From: Euperipatoides rowelli
Lineage: Eukaryota; Onychophora; Udeonychophora; Euonychophora; Peripatopsidae
Assembly (NCBI GenBank): GCA_003024985.2
Contig: PXIH01S0000940.1
Reading direction: 5' to 3' (one strand)
DNA: 11,522 nt
In this document: positions 1-8,362 of the stretch, piece by piece
Numbering within the stretch: the stretch's first letter is position 1
Layout: every line of letters begins with the position of its first letter
Translations under genes and position numbers: made by a program
The notes under the pieces: generated by a model
What the model saw: the letters and a program-made list of their open reading frames with translations, nothing else
Databases searched by the model: none
Told to the model about the DNA's origin: nothing

Positions 1-180
1 ATATTTCCCCCATTCTTACCAGTTCTAAAAAGAATTTTTTTGCATATCCCGGCATACACGGTTGTCAGAGCCCCGTCAGCGTGGCAGGCCTTACTTCGTG
101 CAGGTGGGGTTGACCTTTGCTCGGGAGAGGTAAACCTTCACCGAGCCATTAAAGGCACAATCCCAACATTTCCTTTAAAA
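1..180. other. GC-richer segment of unknown origin with a nested hairpin
   Basis: Roughly bases 45-160 are clearly richer in G and C and more complex than the AT-rich DNA around them, which suggests a separate origin such as a repeat end or an old exon. A nested hairpin can be read at 119-146: outer arms GCTCGG (119-124) and CCGAGC (141-146), inner arms AGGT (128-131) and ACCT (134-137). One plus-strand frame is open from 40 to 273, but its second half runs into poly-T DNA and reads as phenylalanine and leucine. The protein resembles no family I recognise, and no frame on either strand gives a recognisable domain. The segment touches the window edge, so its left limit is unknown. It could be the tail of a SINE or another repeat. 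I do not assign a function. Confidence 0.35.
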
Positions 181-269
181 GTTCAAAATAATCATAGAAG
201 TTTTTATTTATTTTTGTTAAACAATTTATTTCATTTTTTTTTTGCTTTAAATACTTATTTATTTCTGTA

Positions 270-1383
270 CTAATCAATCCTTTGACTTTCCACACAATCA
301 ACCAAGTTTTTTTTTTCGAAGAACAAATTTCTTTCCTTTATTAAATTACGTATTGATTTATCACTCAATTTTGACTTCCTTTTTACTAAGGGATAACATC
401 CTTCATAAAGTGTCAACAATGAATTATTGAAAAATTGCACAGCTTGATATAAATCATCATGAGAGAGTAGACCAATCAAAATTTATGATCGATCTTCCAA
501 AATTAATAGAACTTGACAATCTTCTTGGTCTATAGTTAAAAATCTCCATGTTGTTTTTTAAAATAAAAATTTCATCAGGATTAGGAGAAAAAATTACATT
601 GTGATCTAAATTTCCCATGGGCTCTTTAATAGTATAAAAATATTCAAGTAGGCCTTTATAGTAACATCTAAGATGTTTTTACTCCTTGTAGGAGTCACTA
701 TCTGCTTGAAATGTTTCAAATTAAATGAATCCTTAATCTGAAGGTCATTAAAGTCACCCACAACAAAGATATTTGCAATGTAGTTTTTTTGTAAGCAATT
801 ATCTATTTGTGTGGAAATATAAGATAAATCATCTTTGTAGATATCACCAGGAGGGTAGGTATATGGCTATAACTGCATGCCACGGGACTGATCTAGGGAG
901 ATAAGAGGCTCGAAACACAACAGTCAAAGCTTTAAAAACATTTTCAGGAAAGTCAACTGACAAATTATTACGTAGAAATATAGACACTCCACCTCCCTTT
1001 TTATCAGGTCTATCTTATTCTATGCAATGTGAAATAATTCGGAAGATTAAGAGGTCTACGTCGCACACAGACAACCATGTTTCGGTAAAAATTGCTAAAT
1101 CCACTGCATATTGAATGTAGACTTGTACTTCATTGTATTTATTAATTATTGATCTTAGAGAGGTGTAGATTAATTTTGGGAATTGATATTTTATATCTTA
1201 GACAAGTAAACTTATCTCGAGTAATATGATATTGATATTTCCATTACGTTTGATTTTATTAGACGATAAACCTCTTTTCTTATTAAATGCTTTATAAACT
1301 CCCAACTCTTTTAATTTCATAGAAACGGTAGAATCCAAACACATCCTTCTGTTGGCATATCGAAAATTGCGAAGATATCCAGG
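270..1383 (-). mobile_element. Decayed LINE fragment: endonuclease domain of a CR1-like non-LTR retrotransposon
   Basis: In life this region encoded the apurinic-type endonuclease that nicks target DNA so that a LINE can prime reverse transcription. Reading the minus strand from 1383 downward, the frame runs through a basic linker with KELGVYK (1291-1311), then RSIINKYNE (1129-1155), then TETWL with the catalytic glutamate at 1081-1083. A GGGV motif lies at 985-996 and LPRSV at 886-900. After a frame change near 850 come VVGDFND (744-764) and TPTRSKNILD (666-695). After another near 640 come GNLDHNV (595-615), where the D-H pair is the last catalytic motif, NYRPRRL (517-537) and FGRSIINFDW (472-501). 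A third frame change near 460 leads into an open stretch ending at 270. In-frame stops lie at 1198-1200 and 1015-1017. The motif order is that of endonuclease-bearing LINEs, and the linker phrases resemble CR1-like elements of marine invertebrates. The reverse transcriptase and 3' tail are absent, so the copy is dead. Clade assignment is less certain than the LINE call itself. Confidence 0.9.
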
Positions 1384-1897
1384 TCAATATATCTTTAATC
1401 CAAGGGAATTGTCATAACTCATAAGTATCACATTTACTAGCAAATGTCCCACCATCATAGTTAGATTGTAAAGCTAAAAATGGTAACAAAACAGTATGAG
1501 GTGAATATTGTATGATTGAAGCCATTAAATTAATCTTGAAAAACGATGCAAACCAAAATCCGACAAGACTGACCAAACTAATTATTTTATATGTACATAA
1601 AATAACTATAAATGTAAGAAGCACACAGGCAATATTACGAGACACCATGACATTAGAGTACAAGGCCTAGTTTTATATATAGAGGTGGTAACAGGATCTT
1701 GCATGACTTCACTAGTGGACTGAAAAGGACATTTTTAAGTCTTTGACCCCTGGTTCTAATCATTTTTTTTGAAGGCCAGAATTCTCTTGTGTAATGAATG
1801 ATCAGACTGAGCGCTACTATCCCATTCACAAAGAAAAACAGCAATATTTTGTATATACCTGTTGCAATCTAAGCACCATGGTTATAACTTTTAAGTA
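1384..1897. other. Unassigned AT-rich stretch upstream of the LINE relic
   Basis: The frame that carries the LINE linker is closed by a stop at 1384-1386. Beyond it I find no recognisable domain. A minus-strand frame at 1412-1663 is open for 83 codons, and its N-terminal part is hydrophobic. CR1-like elements sometimes start their second protein with a hydrophobic leader, so this could be LINE 5' sequence, but no motif supports that and AT-rich DNA readily gives hydrophobic frames. No terminal repeats or RNA genes are visible. Confidence 0.4.
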
Positions 1898-1905
1898 CCG
1901 TACCT
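1898..1905. repeat. Left target-site duplication CCGTACCT
   Basis: This 8-bp sequence is repeated exactly at 2476-2483, on either side of the element between them. An 8-bp duplication is the signature of hAT-superfamily insertion. Confidence 0.85.
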
Positions 1906-2475
1906 TAGTGATGTGCCATTCGAATAAAAATTATTCGTTTATTCGAATATTCAATTTTATTCGACTTCGATTAAAAAAGCATTCGAATATTTTTGAAGTG
2001 AATGATTTTCATGGAAATTCATTCAACTATTCACTGACTATTCAAAAAATTTTTATTCAAATAATTACGACCAAATAATTAATTCACATACATTCGAATA
2101 GTTGTTCATTTGATCAACTAACACTATGATTCAAATGGATTTCTACTCGAACGCTAACGTAAAAATTTGTTGAACTATTTCATTCATTTGTGTATTATAG
2201 TCTCATGTATTTTACTTTATTTTTTAATTGTATGAAACAATTACAATATTCAGAAACAATACTCACAGTTCTAATTGGTTGTGTTTATTAATCCAAATTA
2301 ATAGGTTACAATACCGCTAATTATTTGAATATTGTTTCTATAAACTATTAAATTTCCACTCGAGTTGATAAGCTTATTCATTGTTCAAAAAATTGTTCAA
2401 AAACAAAACCATTCGAATATTTTATTTGAATTATTATTTTTTTCGACTACCACTTATTCGATTATCCCAACACTA
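1906..2475. mobile_element. Non-autonomous hAT-type MITE, 570 bp, with an ATTCGAATA array
   Basis: The element begins TAGTGATGTGCC and ends with GGGATAATCGAATA-type sequence read from the other strand. The two ends match at about 17 of the first 22 positions. Both sides carry an identical 8-bp duplication, CCGTACCT. These are hAT hallmarks. Inside are five exact copies of ATTCGAATA (1918-1926, 1941-1949, 1981-1989, 2092-2100, 2411-2419) and a variant ATTCGATTA at 2456-2464. They cluster near both ends, where hAT transposases usually bind subterminal repeats. A binding role here is inference. There is no transposase frame: the open frames at 1794-2078 and 2381-2602 cross the element ends and resemble nothing known. 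The exact duplication suggests a fairly recent insertion, although the ends have diverged from each other. Confidence 0.85.
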
Positions 2476-2483
2476 CCGTACCT
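2476..2483. repeat. Right target-site duplication CCGTACCT
   Basis: Exact 8-bp copy of the sequence at 1898-1905. It fixes the right border of the hAT-type element at 2475. Confidence 0.85.
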
Positions 2484-4330
2484 ACAAAAACTGCAATTGG
2501 TATTCCTTATGGCTAATATCCTCAATTAGTATCTTCATATTAGCATGGACTTTTGAAATTGTGGGTAAAACATTGCCATTACGAAGTAAGACTGCTAAAT
2601 AGGCTTAATTTAGAAAAGTTTACAGTTTTGAAGATTGTCAATATTGAGCAAATCCATTAAATTTTTTTTTTTGCTCATTAATTTTAAGATCATCTGACAG
2701 ATTAGTAGAAAACACTTTTCAAATATAAAAATGCTTTTTAATTTTTCTTTTATTTGTTAATCTTTTGGCCTAAAATATATTGAGTATCGGTAAACCTTTA
2801 AAATAAATAAATACATTTTTTTGCCTAATAGGCGCTAAGTATTAAAATCATTGCAATAGTGTTCAAATAAGTAGCGTGTTATTACAAAAGGTTGTCAAAC
2901 GGAACAATTCGCCATCAAAAAGGAGCCATGCTTTGAATAATATATAAGATTATGAACTACTGTTCTAGTAGATGAGGAAGACCCTAATGATATGCTCAAA
3001 TTTAATGTTTTTCTAAAATAATTCAAACTTCAATACTGTCATAGTTTTAAAAGTCAAATCTTTTTATTGCATTGAGTTGTGGAAAAACTACAGAAAAACT
3101 CAGCACTGTAGCATCACAACACTTAAAAGAAAAGATAAAGTACTGAATTCACAATACATGGATAAAATAGAAAAAAAATATCTACGATTAATTCTGATCT
3201 CTTAGGAATTACATCGCAGTTTACAATAATAATAAACTCATTACAAATAATGAGTGAAAATAATAATAATTCAGTCTTCTCCACTAAAAACGTGGGATTA
3301 CTTTGGCTGAATTGAATAATCTAACAAAATATACAGATTTGGAACATTTCTATGTACAATAGATTTTTATACCAAAGCATAAAGAAATTTACACTTTTTT
3401 TTTTCTTATTTCAACAGTTTCACTTTGAATAAAGAAATATTTGGTCAATAAAGTTTTTTTTTTAAAAAAAACAGACAACTTTTATAATTCCAAACAAGAA
3501 CAGCAAAAGGCTTCGGAAATATATTGCAAATTTACCATCATGTCTGAAAGTCCTTTCAGATATTGGGAATAGGATTTTAGTGAACTGATGCATAGTTTAA
3601 TTTCTTCAATGATGCTTAACTGCAAAGTAGAAAAAATAAATAAATAATTGAAAAATAAGATTTTATTTTTAAATTAAGTTACCATTGTTATGGCAAATAA
3701 AAATAGTTCGATAAAAATATTTTGTGTATAATTTCCTTCAACTAGTTTAAGACTAAACACTCTTGATTCGGTATAATTGATCACAATGACATTGTGCGTG
3801 TCACATTTAGGATTGGAGTGATTTTACTTCGCATCTTTGGTATCTATCAAATTTATATTTTTAAACTAACCCTACTATATATTATGCAAAGTTTTTTTTT
3901 TTTTTGCAGGAAGTATTTACAGTATTTTACTGGGCTATGGGAAAAATAATGGTATTTTTTAAGATGGTGGATGGGAAAAGGGGAGAATAATATTGGCTAT
4001 TTTTCCAAACAGCTGAACTGATTGCTACTAACTGGATAGAAAGCTTGTAAGGAGGAATAAGAGGTATGAGGGGGTGGTGGCAAATTACATCTGTTTTACA
4101 AAGACATTTCTTTGTAATCGTAACATCATTCCTGTCATGCTTTCGGTACACTTAATGTCAAATGTAGTAGATTCTCATGCCTGGTTATTTAAAATTCACT
4201 CATTTCATGCCTTTTTTTTTCCCGCTATATTTTGCTACGCAACTCACATTCATCAATATTTTTTTAATGCACTATATTTTTAAACACATTTTTATTATGT
4301 TAAAATGACTATTTTCTCCCTCTAAACATG
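2484..4330. other. AT-rich DNA with no gene seen
   Basis: No coding frame, RNA gene or bounded mobile element can be supported in this 1.85-kb stretch. Open frames at 3927-4151 (minus) and 4074-4283 (plus) overlap each other and resemble no known protein. Small structures include a T10A8 block at 3454-3471, a palindrome at 3782-3796 and a T run ending at 3905. A slightly more complex patch at 2885-2990 could be a worn repeat, but I see no borders. Confidence 0.5.
3782..3796. repeat. Perfect 15-bp palindrome CACAATG-A-CATTGTG
   Basis: Seven-base arms flank a single central A. The half-site ACAAT resembles an HMG-box (SOX) core, and an inverted pair of such cores is the arrangement bound by some SOX dimers. 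Nothing else nearby supports an enhancer, and a palindrome of this size can occur by chance, so regulation is only a possibility. Confidence 0.3.
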
Positions 4331-4338
4331 GGTGTACG

Positions 4339-4709
4339 CAGGGCTGTAGTCGTAAAATTGTAAGTGGGCATTCTGTAATTGTCACGTAATTTTGATAAGC
4401 TTTTTTTTTTAAAAAAAAAGACATTAATCAATAATTTGATAATTGCAACAGATTTCAGATGTTTCCGGGAAAAGGCTAATTTTTACAGCCTGGAAAAGGC
4501 ATGAACTTGCTTTGCGTTTATATTGTACAAGTCCCTATATAATTAATGACATTTTAAGAAGTCAGTGAGAATGTCGAATGATAAATACTGTATAACATCA
4601 ATTTTGGCAATTTATGTTTCTTTAAAGTGTAATTTAACAAGATACTGTATTTCTTATAAGGAAGTGGGTATACTCAGTATAATCCCCCCCCCCCCCCACT
4701 ACAGCCCTG
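4339..4709. mobile_element. Small non-autonomous hAT-type element, 371 bp
   Basis: The left end CAGGGCTGTAGT (4339-4350) is matched perfectly by its reverse complement at 4698-4709, giving 12-bp terminal inverted repeats. The flanking 8-mers are GGTGTACG (4331-4338) and GTTGTACC (4710-4717), which agree at six of eight positions and look like a decayed target duplication. The 8-bp size and the CAGGG start fit the hAT superfamily. The interior is AT-rich and non-coding. It holds a T10A9 block at 4401-4419 and a C14 run (4684-4697) directly inside the right end. An open frame at 4565-4753 crosses the right border and is meaningless. Without a transposase gene the element would have relied on one from elsewhere. 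Confidence 0.75.
4684..4697. repeat. C14 homopolymer run
   Basis: Fourteen consecutive C residues abut the right inverted repeat of the 4339-4709 element. The opposite strand is a G14 run that could form quadruplex structure. Exact length is prone to sequencing error and to polymorphism. Confidence 0.9.
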
Positions 4710-4717
4710 GTTGTACC

Positions 4718-5309
4718 TTTGGTTTTATTTTAAATTTGATTAAAAAATTATAAAATCAGTTGAATAGTGAAAGAATGTGGTATTAATTACAGGGAGAATA
4801 GGTCCCAGTCGTCAAGCAGGACGGTGTACAGATGAGCCTAAATATAATAGAATCCCAAAAAGTATTTCCCTACTTCATTTTTGTGACCTCTTCAAAATGA
4901 GATTACCACCCTGAGATATAAAACTATAAATATTTTCAATATGATTTATAATAATAAACTATTTGAGCAGTAAAAAATAAATATGACATTCAAAATAAAA
5001 GTCAACATCTGAAAGGACTAAAATGACATTATTGTTTAACAAAATCATAGGAAGATTTTATTGGCAGAAGATTTAAGGCCATCAATATGTAGAGCTATTT
5101 GATTGAGATTCCTTCTTTTACATGGTCTGTTGCATATTGCTTTGAAAGATTTGAAAATTTATAACAATGAGACACCATGTAGTGAAAGAATCGCACAGCT
5201 TTTTAAAAAAAAACCCAACAAGTCCAAGTGAAGCTTTTGTATACTTTTCAACATTTCCCAAGGAAAATAAAATAGAGTGAAAAGGAACTTATGAAATATT
5301 CAAGTAAGA
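4718..5309. other. AT-rich DNA with no gene seen
   Basis: No gene or bounded element is evident. A slightly GC-richer patch at about 4790-4850 follows a run that resembles a splice acceptor (TTAATTACAG), and one frame stays open for about 40 codons, but the translation matches no family I recognise. A T5A9 block lies at 5200-5213. Confidence 0.45.
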
Positions 5310-5317
5310 GATGAAGT
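5310..5317. repeat. Left target-site duplication GATGAAGT
   Basis: Exact 8-bp match to 6915-6922, adjoining a terminal inverted repeat on each side. The length fits hAT-type insertion. Confidence 0.7.
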
Positions 5318-5394
5318 TGGGGTTGCCTTATTCTAAGAATCCAAAAAGAGGACACCTTTTAAAAACACTAGTTTACAGGCGCCACTTTGTTAGC

Positions 5395-5405
5395 GGGGGG
5401 GGGGG
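5395..5405. repeat. G11 homopolymer run
   Basis: Eleven consecutive G residues follow a CAGGCGCCACTTTGTTAGC sequence. It lies inside the 5318-6914 element and could be the start of a nested insertion, but no matching right end was found. Confidence 0.85.
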
Positions 5406-5580
5406 ATAAACCGAAGTATCTAGAATTTTTTTTAAAATTTATATGACTTAAATGATTATCATTTCACCCCTGGGCTTATCTTCATTAATTAACACTTGAA
5501 ATTTTGGATTGTGTAACATATTTATTCTAAAAGCTACCTAATGTCAGAGGCGTCATTAGAAAATTGTAATAGGGTGTGCT

Positions 5581-5616
5581 CACCAGGACAAAATGTCTGA
5601 GGATGTCCCTCTGGTG
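5581..5616. repeat. Hairpin, weakly tRNA-like sequence beside it
   Basis: Arms CACCAG-GACA (5581-5590) and TGTC-CCT-CTGGTG (5604-5616) pair over ten positions with a three-base bulge. The following 45 bases contain TGGCATAAAGG and GGGGAGATTCC, which loosely resemble Pol III A and B boxes, but their spacing of about 20 bases is too short for a normal tRNA. It could be a remnant of a SINE embedded in the larger element. The hairpin itself is seen directly. Confidence 0.35.
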
Positions 5617-5798
5617 GCATAAAGGTTAGAGTCCCAGTTGTGGGGAGATTCCCTCTTCACCATGAGCTAGGAAATTTTTAAAAATTGGATATAAGTTGCC
5701 ACTAAATGGCATATTTCAAAATTTACATTAAAAATTACTTTACAAATAGAAATGACGGACGACAGTTTGCAATATTGACACTGGAACCAAAGTAAACA

Positions 5799-5813
5799 AT
5801 GCTATAACTATAA
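5799..5813. repeat. Dispersed motif ATGCTATAACTATAA, copy 1
   Basis: This matches 7652-7666 at 14 of 15 positions, in the same orientation, and weaker similarity continues for about 13 more bases on the right. The pair may be remnants of one repeat family, or a coincidence in AT-rich DNA. Confidence 0.3.
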
Positions 5814-6022
5814 GAAAAACATCACTGCTTCGGTGAATTTAAAATCTTTGTGCTAATAGGGAAGGGGGTGGGGGAGATGTCTTTGAATAAAACAATTGCA
5901 GAAAGCCGGTAAAGGAGTTTTGTTTGTCATAGTGAAAATCATTTTAGCAAGGATTTTGATGAAACTTTTATTATGATTTATTAATTTTAGACAGTTTTAT
6001 TTATTTACACTTGTTTGGCTGG

Positions 6023-6040
6023 TTTTTTTTTTTTTTTTTT
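6023..6040. repeat. T18 homopolymer run
   Basis: Eighteen consecutive T residues inside the 5318-6914 element. It may be the poly-A tail of an old minus-strand retroposon, but no retroposon body is recognisable beside it. Confidence 0.85.
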
Positions 6041-6275
6041 CATTTAAATAGTTATAAAAACAACCGATTACATTCACATTATTTTATTCTTAAACATTAT
6101 TAATTTAGGCCAGTTTCATTTCTTGGAAAACTTGAACTTTTCATAAGGGGAAATTAATGTGATTGGTGTAAGCCTATACTCCACCATAGAAAGCCCTAAC
6201 ACCACCGCTGCCTGATGTACTGTAAGTGCAATCATGATCGTATTTACTTTAATTAACCTAAGAAACAAATATATG

Positions 6276-6297
6276 TTTTTTTTTTTTTTTTAAAAAA
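6276..6297. repeat. T16A6 block
   Basis: Sixteen T residues run directly into six A residues, flanked by G on the left and GT on the right. This is one of six T-then-A blocks in the window (3454-3471, 4401-4419, 5200-5213, 6276-6297, 6758-6776, 11302-11317), each able to fold into a small hairpin. Confidence 0.85.
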
Positions 6298-6914
6298 GTT
6301 TTCTAATCCGAATTTAGAGTTTTGAAATCAGGAAAATGTATTTCTTTGATAGGAAATACTTGGAAAATAATATATTTCTTAAAAGCTGATCAAATGATCT
6401 GATATTAAAAAAGAATAGACTAATCTTATTTAACTTGTTCTGAACTTTCTTTTCTACAAAATGTTTTTTCCCCATCATAAATCTACATATACTTAAGCCT
6501 TTGTAATTATTTTTATAGCCAATAAAAAGTTAACTATTGACGAACATGCCTTTAAAGTTATTTAAAAACAAAACAAAAATGTTTTATTACATTCTCACAA
6601 GTAAGAATTACACGGCTAACGCGATTTATTAAACAAATATATATATTAATCATTGATTTTTTTTTTTTTTTTTGTCGTATTTGTCAGAAGATTCAATTTT
6701 ATTTACGGTGAGCAACAAATAAAAATTTGTCAAATATGTCGACTCAAATTTGATCAGTTTTTTTTTTTTTAAAAAAGTGAAAAATGTGTAAAAAAATGTT
6801 AAAATGCTAGAAAAGAAGACAAAATAGGCTTATTCATAAAATCCAGCCGGATGTTTTTTTTTTTAGTTGAAAAAGTGGACATGTCCGGTGAAAAGAGTAC
6901 GTCTGGCAACCCTA

Positions 6915-6922
6915 GATGAAGT
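6915..6922. repeat. Right target-site duplication GATGAAGT
   Basis: Exact copy of 5310-5317. It sets the right border of the 1.6-kb element at 6914. Confidence 0.7.
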
Positions 6923-8260
6923 GCATGTATGAGAAATGGACGCTCGAATTAAAATTTATATTTCAAAAAAAGATTCATTCATGCGACGGGTAAAAATTGC
7001 CTCTAAATCAAACTGAATTGTAGTGTTGTAAATTTGCCAGTTAATTTGACTAAAAGGACTAAAAAATAGATACCTGGAGAGGAACAATATATTTTTTTAA
7101 TTCTTTTGTCAAGGAATTATTTTTTGGGATTTTTCAAGTGATTCTGAAATTTTGACTTTACGGTGGTCTAATAAATATATTCTAAAACATTTATGAATAA
7201 CCTTAAATTAAAATTTATACAGATTTTAAAAAACAAAAAAAAATTCTAGCTCAAATGACACACAGGGGGGTGCTATATGTGCCAAAATCCGATGGTCTAT
7301 TTCTAATCATCTCCGAGATTACACAAAAAAAATTGATAAAAAAAAATGTTTTTTTTTTGTATACAGATTGGATTCACGCTTAAAAGATGAAGGGAATGAT
7401 GTATTACCTTAATTTTTAGCTGGCCTACAAACGAAAATATTCCTATTATATGAATTGTTTACAAACCAAATTCCATTTTGAATATTAATATTTTTGTTTT
7501 TAGCCGCAAAGTTTGAATACATTGACAGCAGATTTCAAACTAATAATGTTACAAATTAATAAGTTAACATTAATACATTAATAAATGTATATTTTCTTAA
7601 ATAATAAAAATATAAAATATTTTAGCCAAGTTTCAGCCCAATAATTAAACCATGCTATAGCTATAACAGAGGCATCATTTGCTGATGGTCGTTTATATTT
7701 TCATAATTACGATGCCCCATGGAAAAGATATTGATCAATTTTCTAAGAAAAAAGCGCATTTTATTTATTAAAAAATCAAATAAACAGTACATCGTAGAGT
7801 AATAAGATTAGGCTTTTTTTGAAAGCTGATAAAATTATGCTAAATTGGAGATAATTTATGCATGTCAGGTTAATATCGTTTGCATGATTATTAAAATACT
7901 TGTTTGGAATTTACCAATTTATGAATTTATTCGGACCATTTTGGTAGCAGTTGTTAGTAAAGGGGAGTGTGATTTAATATTTAAAATTTTCATGTATTTA
8001 CAGTATATAAAATATAGAAATACTGTAAGCTACAATTATCGGATTCATGAATCATGTCTTTCAAAAGTTTATGAGGGTGCCTAGGGAAGGGAATATTGAT
8101 ATATATTTTTTTCAAGACTTCCATAAGAGCAACATATTTTTTTTTATTATTTTTAAATTTCCTTCTCCCTAACAATATTATTTACAAACATTAAAAATCA
8201 TTTATATATTTTTTTATGCAGAAAAAGACAAAATTCATACTGATCAATATTTGAAGAAAA
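6923..8260. other. AT-rich DNA with no gene seen
   Basis: No gene is supported. A frame at about 7266-7410 is open for roughly 47 codons but passes through runs of A and T and matches no known domain. Frames at 7845-8084 (plus) and 7990-8175 (minus) overlap each other and look accidental. A CAGAGGCATCATT sequence at 7667 resembles a transposon start but lacks a partner. ATGCTATAGCTATAA lies at 7652-7666, and an inverted pair TACAGTA/TACTGTA lies at 7999-8027. Confidence 0.5.
7999..8027. repeat. Inverted pair TACAGTA ... TACTGTA
   Basis: Seven-base arms at 7999-8005 and 8021-8027 are perfect reverse complements separated by 15 AT-rich bases. The same TAC(A/T)GTA heptamer recurs at about ten places in the window. 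Confidence 0.6.
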
Positions 8261-8267
8261 TTGGGGC

Positions 8268-8362
8268 AAAAAGCTCTCCACAGATTCGAACCGGTAAAAA
8301 CTTAGAGTTTCCGGTTTGGTCTAGTCGGCAGCCTTCATGACTAGATCAGCCACGAAGGGTTT
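8268..8362 (-). mobile_element. tRNA-like SINE head (or tRNA pseudogene), degraded
   Basis: On the minus strand the sequence TGGCTGATCTAG (8341-8352 complement) resembles a Pol III A box, and GGTTCGAATC (8283-8292 complement) is a near-perfect B box. Between them lie about 48 bases, including GGCTGCCGACTAGA, which looks like a tRNA anticodon arm. This is the internal promoter layout of tRNA genes and of SINEs derived from them. It is not an intact tRNA: the T stem pairs only in part and the acceptor ends do not form seven clean pairs. The segment is also visibly GC-richer than its surroundings. I favour the 5' part of a SINE. The 3' body and tail, expected towards lower coordinates, are not distinguishable. 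Confidence 0.6.

Larger units (their letters stand above)
5318..6914. mobile_element. Long non-autonomous DNA transposon, 1.6 kb, probably hAT-type
   Basis: The left end TGGGGTTGCC (5318-5327) and the right end GGCAACCCTA (6905-6914) are inverted copies matching at nine of ten positions. Each is bordered by the same 8-mer, GATGAAGT, so the borders are well defined. The right end, with TCTGGCAACCCTA preceded by a GGACATGTCC palindrome, has the look of a repeat end that recurs in animal genomes. Subterminal AAAAAGAGGACAC (left, about 5344-5356) and AAAAAGTGGACAT (right, about 6870-6882) are related direct copies. The interior has no transposase frame. It contains a G11 run (5395-5405), a hairpin (5581-5616), T18 (6023-6040), T16A6 (6276-6297), T17 (6657-6673) and T13A6 (6758-6776). 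It may itself contain older insertions: a CAGAGGCG sequence at 5545 looks like another element start, but no partner end was found. The long distance between ends makes a chance pairing less negligible than for the shorter elements. Confidence 0.65.

Noticed and set aside
40-273. 77-codon plus-strand frame over the GC-richer start
   Set aside because: The second half is poly-T-derived Phe/Leu sequence, the protein resembles no family, and no matching splice structure or partner exon is visible.
1412-1663. Hydrophobic 83-codon minus-strand frame as a membrane protein
   Set aside because: AT-rich DNA gives hydrophobic frames by chance. No signal-peptide logic, domain or neighbouring frame supports it; at most it is worn LINE 5' sequence.
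3927-4283. Overlapping frames on both strands (3927-4151 minus, 4074-4283 plus)
   Set aside because: They overlap each other, are short, and show no motif or composition unlike the non-coding surroundings.
7260-7290. CACAGGGGGGTGCTATATG as a hAT left end
   Set aside because: No complementary right end or 8-bp duplication was found downstream.
7266-7410. About 47 open codons following a G run, possibly an exon
   Set aside because: The frame passes through A and T runs giving Lys and Phe repeats, and no domain or convincing splice pair was found.
7845-8175. Overlapping frames on opposite strands
   Set aside because: Mutually overlapping, short and featureless; best explained as chance.
8268-8362. 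Functional tRNA gene
   Set aside because: A and B boxes are present but the T stem and acceptor stem do not pair properly, so a SINE head or pseudogene fits better.
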